Positions 57,840 to 64,000 of a DNA stretch of 64,000 nt are shown here, piece by piece. Origin of the DNA: a virus. The notes beneath the pieces were generated by a model. That model had not been told where the DNA came from. It searched no databases and was given only the letters and a program-made list of their open reading frames with translations. Numbering within the stretch: position 1 is the first letter of the stretch; each line of letters begins with the position of its first letter. Location: positions 1-64,000 of IMG/VR virus record IMGVR_UViG_3300044797_000308. The stretch is one strand, 5' to 3'. The position numbers and the translations under genes are program-made.

Positions 57840-58760
57840 ATGACCTTTTATCTATACAAGATAGCTAACATTAAAAATAATAAAGTTTATATTGGTAAAA
57901 CAGTTGATTTTGTTCGTCGTTGGAACTCTCATAAAAATTTGGCAGCAAGTGATGCTAGGCATTTCTACATACATAATGCTATTAATAAATATGGTATAGA
58001 TAATTTTATTTTTGAAATAATTTCAGAACATATCGATGAAAATGAGGCGTATGAAGAAGAAGTGTTGCTAATTGCAAAATATAAATCAAATAATGCTAAA
58101 TTTGGATATAATTTGACTATCGGTGGTAAAGGGGTTTTGACCGATAAGCCAGTTTCTTTGGAAACCAGGAAAAAGATATCTGAAGCACAAATAGGTATCA
58201 AGAGAAGAAAATCTTTTGAGGTAACAGAGTTTACGAGACAAAAATTAAGTGCAACAATCAAGTATCGTGGCAATTTATCCGTTGAAAAGAAAAAAGAAAT
58301 TTTAGAGTTATTTGATAGCGGAAATTATACCAAAAAACAATTAGCGGAGATGTTTAATATTAGATTCGAGACGGTAAGAAATGTAATTATTTATTACAAA
58401 AAAAATGGGTTCAAATCAAATGAGGAAAAACGAAAAAATAGATCAAAAGCAAAAATTGGACGGACCCTTTCAAAAGAGACGAAAAATAAAATATCAGAGG
58501 CTCTTAAGGGGACGGTATTTACTGAAGAAAGAAAAAATAATATATCTAACTCTCTTATTGGAAAAGTGCCTTCTACTGAAACTAGGGAAAAAATAGCAGC
58601 AAGCATATCTGGTAAAAACAATTATTTGGAGATAAAAAAGAATATTATTGAATTATTTGAAACTGGTAATTATAGCAAAATTGAATTAGCTAAAAAATTT
58701 GAGCTCAACAGAAAAACTGTTGAAAAGATAATAAAAAGACATAATGATGGAAACACATGA
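57840..58760 (+). CDS. GIY-YIG homing endonuclease with two helix-turn-helix units
   Basis: 306 residues. N-terminal GIY-YIG core: FYLYKIANIKNNKVYIGKTV, FVRRWNSHKN, YGIDNFIFEII. NUMOD3-type repeats follow (SLETRKKISEAQIG, SKETKNKISEALKGT, SNSLIGKVPSTETREKIAAS). Two related helix-turn-helix units: YTKKQLAEMFNIRFETVRNV and YSKIELAKKFELNRKTVEKI. AT-rich. The stop overlaps the next ATG (ATGA at 58757-58760). Confidence 0.93.
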   Translation: MTFYLYKIANIKNNKVYIGKTVDFVRRWNSHKNLAASDARHFYIHNAINKYGIDNFIFEIISEHIDENEAYEEEVLLIAKYKSNNAKFGYNLTIGGKGVLTDKPVSLETRKKISEAQIGIKRRKSFEVTEFTRQKLSATIKYRGNLSVEKKKEILELFDSGNYTKKQLAEMFNIRFETVRNVIIYYKKNGFKSNEEKRKNRSKAKIGRTLSKETKNKISEALKGTVFTEERKNNISNSLIGKVPSTETREKIAASISGKNNYLEIKKNIIELFETGNYSKIELAKKFELNRKTVEKIIKRHNDGNT

Positions 58761-60316
58761 CTAATAATCCGCCACTAACACCTAATTTCAATTCGCAATC
58801 ACCGGGCCGTCTTGTGACTGACCGATATGATTTTCAATCTCATGTTGATGGGGCTTCTTTTAGACATAACGCCACTATGATTGATTTGTCGCCTTCTTTG
58901 ACGGTCAATGCGGTAACTTATACGGATGTGCAAGACGCCCTAACAGCTATAATAGCTGGTCTATCTCCGCCCCCTGTTTATGCCACTGCTACTGTCCCAG
59001 GTTTGGTTCAGCTTTCAACTGCTGGTGACGTGCAAGGTGCCTATAATGCGATGAAAGTGACGGGTTTGCGAGGCTACCCTATTACTACTTCTCCGCCTTC
59101 TACCAACAATGTTTTAGGCTGGAATGGTGTCGCTTGGACACCCACCACGCTTTCCTTTGGACTTATTCCGGGTGGTACGCCGGGTCAAGTACTAGTCAGC
59201 AACGCTTCGTCTGTCCCCACTTGGACTACTATTTCCGGTGATGCCACTGTATCTAGTGGTGGTGCGTTAAATGTTGCTCAAGCACAATCAGGTGTCCTGG
59301 TGTTTGGAGAGAATGGTGCTATTACCGCTTCCTCGGGTTCCCTAACGGGAGGAGCATATTCCATTTCTAGCAACGGTACCAATACTATTGTTAATGCTCG
59401 AAGCGGATTGATTGAGTTAGATATCGATAATGTTGTACAAATAGCTGCGGGTATACAGACTTCGTATACCAACCCGCTTCCCGCTTTATGGTTCAATCCA
59501 CAAAGTGGAACCTTTACGCCCACTAATAATAACTGGAATATTTCTATTGATGCTAATAATAATACTTATATTAATGGCCCCGGTGGTTTCGTGACTTTGT
59601 CTGTAGGCAGCGTTACTGACTCTTTCCCGAATGGCTTCGGTGCTTCTTTGGCCGCTGGTTTCTTTAGCGTAATAGGCAATATGGTTATTGGTAGTATAGA
59701 ACCAGGAAGCACGGGTGGAGTCGGATCCAGTCAAACAGGATTATTGCAAATACTACCAGTTTATTCTCCACCTACTGCATCTCCTCCGGCAGGACAAGGG
59801 TGTTTTGTTTATCAAGATAATGGCTCTGGCTCTGTTAGTACCGGATTGAAATATACTGGCCCCAATTCTTCTAATGCTTTGACGGTACAACAAATTGCCG
59901 CTAATTGGCAAGGTACAAGTGCTTCTTTAACCTCACAAGCCTGTCAAATTTTGCAATATATTGGCGCTGCTCAATCGACTAGCACATCTCCCGTCACTAT
60001 TCTTACTATTCCGGTGCCCTCAAATCATTTGATGGGTATTTGGGTTAGGTCTGTATGTGTAGCCCCTCTTAGTTTTGGCGGTTTATTTACTGAGGGTGCC
60101 ACTTTTGAGGAGACTTTTCAAATACAAAATGATGGGGGAACTCTTTTTTTCCCATCCGGTGTAGCTAGTTCAGGCGGTATTCAAACCCATGATACCGCAT
60201 TAGCTTCGTGTACTTTAACTGCCTCTATATCTGGCACCAATATACTAATTAAAGTTACTGGTCTTGGCGGTAGTACTATCAATTGGACGGCTAAGGCCGA
60301 AGTATTCGTTTCCTAA
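58757..60316 (+). CDS. tail-fibre protein
   Basis: 519 residues. The N-terminal region has ATVPGLVQLSTAGDVQGAYN followed by MKVTGLRGYPI and NNVLGWNGVAWTP. These are signatures of tail-fibre attachment and shaft segments in many phages. The middle is a Ser/Gly/Asn-rich beta part. The C-terminal 120 residues form a jelly-roll-like tip with SLGAAQS-type strands. The ATG overlaps the endonuclease stop. Probably receptor binding. Confidence 0.8.
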   Translation: MTNNPPLTPNFNSQSPGRLVTDRYDFQSHVDGASFRHNATMIDLSPSLTVNAVTYTDVQDALTAIIAGLSPPPVYATATVPGLVQLSTAGDVQGAYNAMKVTGLRGYPITTSPPSTNNVLGWNGVAWTPTTLSFGLIPGGTPGQVLVSNASSVPTWTTISGDATVSSGGALNVAQAQSGVLVFGENGAITASSGSLTGGAYSISSNGTNTIVNARSGLIELDIDNVVQIAAGIQTSYTNPLPALWFNPQSGTFTPTNNNWNISIDANNNTYINGPGGFVTLSVGSVTDSFPNGFGASLAAGFFSVIGNMVIGSIEPGSTGGVGSSQTGLLQILPVYSPPTASPPAGQGCFVYQDNGSGSVSTGLKYTGPNSSNALTVQQIAANWQGTSASLTSQACQILQYIGAAQSTSTSPVTILTIPVPSNHLMGIWVRSVCVAPLSFGGLFTEGATFEETFQIQNDGGTLFFPSGVASSGGIQTHDTALASCTLTASISGTNILIKVTGLGGSTINWTAKAEVFVS

Positions 60317-60354
60317 ACATATCACTTCTTTCGTATATCTGGGAGGAGTTTTAT

Positions 60355-60780
60355 ATGGATCCAATTCTAACTATTTTGCTAAGCTGGCAATTTATTCTGT
60401 TTGGATTGGCTGTGGCTGGCATTGTTTATGTCGTTCGTATTTTAGTCGAGTACTTCCTACAACTGGCTAAAAAAGATCCTAAAACATCCAAGTTTTGGAG
60501 CGAATTAGTACTGCCTATTTTGCCAGTGGTGTTAGGGGCGGTAGCTGCTGTCAAGTTCAAAAGCTTTCCGTATCCAGATGGTTTGGTGACCAGAGGAGAC
60601 AGAATTATTTTCGGACTAGTAGCAGGACTACTATCAACTCTATTGTATAGAGTAGTCAAGGGCTTACTTAGTGCCAAAGAAAGCTCTCAACAAACTATCA
60701 ATGTGGTTATTGAAAATAAAGATAATAGTATCGTGACCACTACAACCACTAAAGTTGTGGAAGTCAATCAGGGAGAATAA
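60355..60780 (+). CDS. three-segment membrane protein, holin candidate
   Basis: 141 residues; ATG after TGGGAGGAGTTTTAT, an excellent ribosome site. Hydrophobic segments near residues 4-30 (ILLSWQFILFGLAVAGIVYV), 52-68 (ELVLPILPVVLGAVAAVKF) and 82-100 (IIFGLVAGLLSTLLYR). The C-terminal 40 residues are polar. Size, topology and next-door membrane gene suggest a holin or lysis regulator. No endolysin is adjacent, so the role is a guess. Confidence 0.55.
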   Translation: MDPILTILLSWQFILFGLAVAGIVYVVRILVEYFLQLAKKDPKTSKFWSELVLPILPVVLGAVAAVKFKSFPYPDGLVTRGDRIIFGLVAGLLSTLLYRVVKGLLSAKESSQQTINVVIENKDNSIVTTTTTKVVEVNQGE

Positions 60781-60781
60781 G

Positions 60782-61252
60782 ATGAGTTTTGAAGTAACTG
60801 TTATACAAAGAGAGCAGCAAGTTCTTAATGATATTACTAAACTAGGACTATATAAACTCCTATTTTCAGCCAAAGTAGCTTTTTGTTTTGTTATATTACT
60901 CATTACTACCTGTTTCATGACTTTTTCTGCTTGGGCAGTCTGTAAACACGTTCTTGATAGTACTACTTTTGGAGTTTGTTTTGGTGTGTTTGGCGGAATT
61001 ATGGCTACTATCGCTGGTGTATACAACATAGTTCATAGTATGAATGATCGTGCAGCTATACAAGCCGCCGTTGATGCTGGCGCAGCCACTCCCCCTCCAG
61101 CCAATGTCACCGTTGTTAATACTACGAATACACTACCTCCACCAGCTCCACCGCCTCCTCCAGCCGATCCAGATACTTCGGGAGACGACAGCACCGATAA
61201 TCTAACAACTCCACCACCTGACGCTAACTTGCCACCCTCAGGAACCTTGTAA
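60782..61252 (+). CDS. two-segment membrane protein with Pro-rich tail
   Basis: 156 residues from ATG 60782, one base after the previous stop (the frame is open further upstream inside that gene). Segments near residues 32-55 (VAFCFVILLITTCFMTFSAW) and 65-90 (FGVCFGVFGGIMATIAGVYN). The last 55 residues are proline-rich with a PPPAPPPPPAD run. Coupled to the next gene by TAATG. Could be a second holin/antiholin or a spanin-like partner of the previous gene; no lipobox or signal peptide is clear. Confidence 0.5.
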   Translation: MSFEVTVIQREQQVLNDITKLGLYKLLFSAKVAFCFVILLITTCFMTFSAWAVCKHVLDSTTFGVCFGVFGGIMATIAGVYNIVHSMNDRAAIQAAVDAGAATPPPANVTVVNTTNTLPPPAPPPPPADPDTSGDDSTDNLTTPPPDANLPPSGTL

Positions 61253-64000
61253 TGAGCAATTACCCATATGATTACGATGATGATGCCTCCTTACCTCCCG
61301 TCAATGACAACATTGATCAGATAGGTAGCGAGGCCATCAATGCTGCTCGAGACGCTATTATCAATATTGAAATGGCTTTGGGCACTAATATTGCTGGAGT
61401 AATGCCTAATTTGGCCGATCGTCTTGGAATTTTCATAAATCCAGACGGCACCCCTAATGCCTCTATTATTTATAATTTAGGTCTAGTCACTCTCCCAGTC
61501 ACTAATACTCAAATTGCAGAGGCCGCTGGCATTCCTGAGTCCAAATTGACTTTGGATTTCCCAACGCTCAGTTTGTATAACTATATTAGAGACTTATCTA
61601 ACAATGTTAATACGGCTCTTGGATGGCAGTCCGTTAGCGGCTCTAAGCTAGAACCACATCTTATTGGTTTGATTTATCGTCATGACTTGGCTCAAATCGA
61701 TGTAGCGGAAGTTTCTTCTCAATTTCTCAATAACGTGTTTCGTGCCAATAGAGATAATACCAACTCCTATACACTAATCAACGATATGAATAACGAACTA
61801 TTGGCTCATCAATGGGCTGATGGATCACCATTTGGTACGGGTGCAAACATTACCACCAATAATGGTTCTGAGTATTCTTCTTATTACGCTCACGTAGCTA
61901 GTGGTATTTTCCTCGACACCAGCAGATTTGTGGTTATTCCCGAAACCGCTACTGACGTTCAGTCTTTTGCTGAGTTTTTTGATAGTTCCAGCATTTTAGC
62001 CCTTGGTACCAGAGTGCAAAACTTATATGCCAACGGTATTTCTGTTAACTCTGCTTCTTCCAGCCTAACTACTGATGGTTATGGTTCTCCAGTAGTTCCA
62101 GTCACCCCAGCTATTGCCTTCCTTAGAGGAGATGGTAATAGTAGTATTCCAGTAGATGATATTGCTATTGGTGATGACATTATTCAGTTTATGCCAACTG
62201 ATGACGGGTATTCTTTTGATGAGCAATTTGCTTTGGTGAGACCAGGCGACATTGTCAGAGTCAATTATGCTAATGACGGTTATTTCGTGGAAGTCCCTTA
62301 TGTTATTTCCGAAAAGAAATACATCCAAGGTAGCACTAGCGCTTTTAGCACTTTCATCGTTAGAATTTTAGGTAAGAATATTGCTTATGCACCTAATGCC
62401 CTTGCTAGAATTGATCGACCACTTTTCAACAATAATAAGTATGGAGTTCTCTCTACTGCTGGCGTCAATTCACCTAACTATCCAAATCCTCCTAGCTTAA
62501 TTATTGGTACAGCTCGTGGTGCAGAATGCACCGGTATCAATTTTAGCCCTGACCAGTTCAATGAAACGCACTACCTACTTCACTTAGCTCTCTACCCAGA
62601 CGGTAATCCACTAGACGGATATACTTTTTTGCCAGGTATTGACGTCACTGGAAACCAAGGTACTACACCTGGTTCCTATACGTTAGATGGAATTGTAGAC
62701 TCGACCAATATTGCTTTTAGACAAGCTGGCTACAACTATCGATTTATCGCCTTCCATTTTCAGGGACAGTTCGGTATAATGATTGCCGACTCTTATAACA
62801 ACGCTTCTTTCTCTGTGGTTAGTGGCGTAGTCAGTCCTTTGGGAGTTTACGATCCAACCAATACGGCCGTCAATTTCCCTAACAACGTTATTGATGTTTT
62901 CCCATCTAACGGTAGTACCGCACCTGATCCTCTCGGATTCGGACCCTTCAATGCTAACTTAGCGAGCCCCCCATTCTTGACCTCGTATGGTTCAGCGCAA
63001 TCCGCTCTTTTCCCAACCATCTTGTTTGCCCCACTCAAGCGCAATAACTACTACGTCAATGGCGCAGAACGTGAAACTTTCAATCTAGATGTTGGGCAAG
63101 CGTTGGATATGTACGGTGATGGTTATTGGGTAGCTACTGTCACGGGAGCTAGTGCAAACGCAGGCCCACCAGGACACATGGTGGTCTCTTACAACATTCC
63201 ACTCGACTTGTCTGCCTCTAATTTGAAGTCTGGTAAAACTATTGTGGTGCAACAAGTACCAGGCGGCCCTAACCTTGGCTTAGTCAACTACGGAAGATTT
63301 ATTATTCAAAGCGTCACCTTCTCGTGTTGTCCACCCGTAGAAACGCAAATTGTTGTGTATGACGGTGTCCACGCCCAAGGCAGCACGCCATATCCCGTGC
63401 TTGCTGTTGGTTCGCAAGTAGCTATTTATTTCGACAATGACTCTGTGTCTTTTGATGCAGAAACCGCAACAGACTTTTCTCCGGTGAGTGCCACCTTCAA
63501 GAGATTTTTTGAAGTGTATGTGGATTCCAATGGTAATACTTATACGCACGAAAGAGGCAGACTTAGTATTTCCTCTCCAACTCTTGTCAACGGTATTCCG
63601 CTATACACTAGTGTGCCATCCATAGCTCAATTGGATATCGTTAGTATCTCTCCTAAGTTGAGAGGCTACCAATTTGCTTCAGTAACTAAAATTACCTTAT
63701 CATTAGCTAGTTATAATCCAGTCACCGGATTGTTCACTGGAAATCTAGCCTCTTACAATGGGGTTTCCTTTACCAATGCCGGCCCAGTTACCACTGGACG
63801 TATAGGTGAGGTAACCAGATTTTATGATGTTAGCAATATAGACTACATTGATATTATTTTCGACTTTGGAAATACAGTTCCGGTTCTAACCAATCAATAT
63901 ATTGATTTCCAGCTTTTCCCAAGTTTGCAGTTAGACGAAGAAATTATGGTACTCGCTTCCTGTCAACAAAGAACGGATACCAATGCAGTCAGTCAATTCA
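61252..64000 (+). CDS. large tail/baseplate protein, 3'-truncated by window edge
   Basis: At least 916 residues with no stop to the window end. Start ATG 61252 overlaps the previous stop (TAATG). N-terminus: NDNIDQIGSEAINAARDAII, then NIEMALGTNIAGVMPNLADRL, a motif found near the start of tail or baseplate proteins in many phages. The rest is a long beta-rich run with Asn/Gly/Ser/Thr and no obvious repeats or catalytic residues. Likely a structural tail component such as a baseplate wedge or fibre. Confidence 0.75.
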   Translation, partial: MSNYPYDYDDDASLPPVNDNIDQIGSEAINAARDAIINIEMALGTNIAGVMPNLADRLGIFINPDGTPNASIIYNLGLVTLPVTNTQIAEAAGIPESKLTLDFPTLSLYNYIRDLSNNVNTALGWQSVSGSKLEPHLIGLIYRHDLAQIDVAEVSSQFLNNVFRANRDNTNSYTLINDMNNELLAHQWADGSPFGTGANITTNNGSEYSSYYAHVASGIFLDTSRFVVIPETATDVQSFAEFFDSSSILALGTRVQNLYANGISVNSASSSLTTDGYGSPVVPVTPAIAFLRGDGNSSIPVDDIAIGDDIIQFMPTDDGYSFDEQFALVRPGDIVRVNYANDGYFVEVPYVISEKKYIQGSTSAFSTFIVRILGKNIAYAPNALARIDRPLFNNNKYGVLSTAGVNSPNYPNPPSLIIGTARGAECTGINFSPDQFNETHYLLHLALYPDGNPLDGYTFLPGIDVTGNQGTTPGSYTLDGIVDSTNIAFRQAGYNYRFIAFHFQGQFGIMIADSYNNASFSVVSGVVSPLGVYDPTNTAVNFPNNVIDVFPSNGSTAPDPLGFGPFNANLASPPFLTSYGSAQSALFPTILFAPLKRNNYYVNGAERETFNLDVGQALDMYGDGYWVATVTGASANAGPPGHMVVSYNIPLDLSASNLKSGKTIVVQQVPGGPNLGLVNYGRFIIQSVTFSCCPPVETQIVVYDGVHAQGSTPYPVLAVGSQVAIYFDNDSVSFDAETATDFSPVSATFKRFFEVYVDSNGNTYTHERGRLSISSPTLVNGIPLYTSVPSIAQLDIVSISPKLRGYQFASVTKITLSLASYNPVTGLFTGNLASYNGVSFTNAGPVTTGRIGEVTRFYDVSNIDYIDIIFDFGNTVPVLTNQYIDFQLFPSLQLDEEIMVLASCQQRTDTNAVSQF

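Noticed and set aside
18968-58760. Group I introns or inteins hosting the endonuclease genes
   Set aside because: Each gene lies between complete open frames; no intein splice blocks and no split neighbouring gene was found.

Overview
The window is part of the genome of a tailed double-stranded DNA phage (Caudoviricetes), probably a large one. The evidence is a terminase large subunit, portal, prohead-protease-like protein, major capsid protein, a long array of tail-fibre-like proteins and several tail/baseplate-type proteins, nearly all on the + strand in tight operons with TAATG or ATGA overlaps. The DNA is AT-leaning. TAA, TGA and TAG all act as stops, so nothing suggests a recoded genetic code. 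I see no tRNA or rRNA gene, no CRISPR array and no integration module. The host cannot be named from this sequence.

Layout. 0-13 kb: the end of an HNH endonuclease gene, three uncharacterised proteins, terminase (3.6 kb), portal (5.5 kb), a coiled protein, a lytic transglycosylase, small proteins, a GIY-YIG endonuclease, a cysteine phosphatase and a coiled-coil protein. 13-20.6 kb: a 1227-residue protease-like/scaffold-like protein with a possible nested in-frame start, a lysine-rich protein, two paralogous helical proteins, and a decoration-like protein with a disrupted-looking 5' end. 20.7-26.8 kb: five coupled genes with membrane segments and a peptidoglycan-binding-like motif, likely internal or ejected virion proteins. 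26.9-31.1 kb: an abundant-looking structural protein, a glycine-rich adhesin and the major capsid protein followed by a clear terminator. 31.1-33 kb: a RelA/SpoT-like gene convergent with a CCA-adding tRNA nucleotidyltransferase gene. 33-46 kb: virion proteins and about 10 kb of repeat-rich, mutually related fibre genes. 46-55 kb: accessory enzymes (patatin-like lipase, cold-shock protein, 2H phosphoesterase, HExxH metalloprotein) between virion genes. 55-64 kb: large tail proteins, two membrane proteins and a large tail/baseplate protein cut by the window end.

The most striking property is the density of free-standing homing endonucleases: eleven (four HNH, three GIY-YIG, four LAGLIDADG) in 64 kb, all between intact virion or accessory genes. 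Those on the + strand mostly end on the start codon of the next gene (ATGA/GTGA). Those on the - strand run convergently into the last bases of the gene before them. One - strand endonuclease lies behind a perfect consensus sigma-70 promoter (TTGACA-N17-TATAAT).

Other highlights are the RelA/SpoT-like/CCA-enzyme pair, a lambda C/Nu3-like nested scaffold candidate, an 18-bp intergenic motif shared by capsid-related operons, and phage-borne lipase, phosphatase and 2H phosphoesterase genes that may act on host signalling or defence. All functional calls come from reading motifs by eye. No database search was run.
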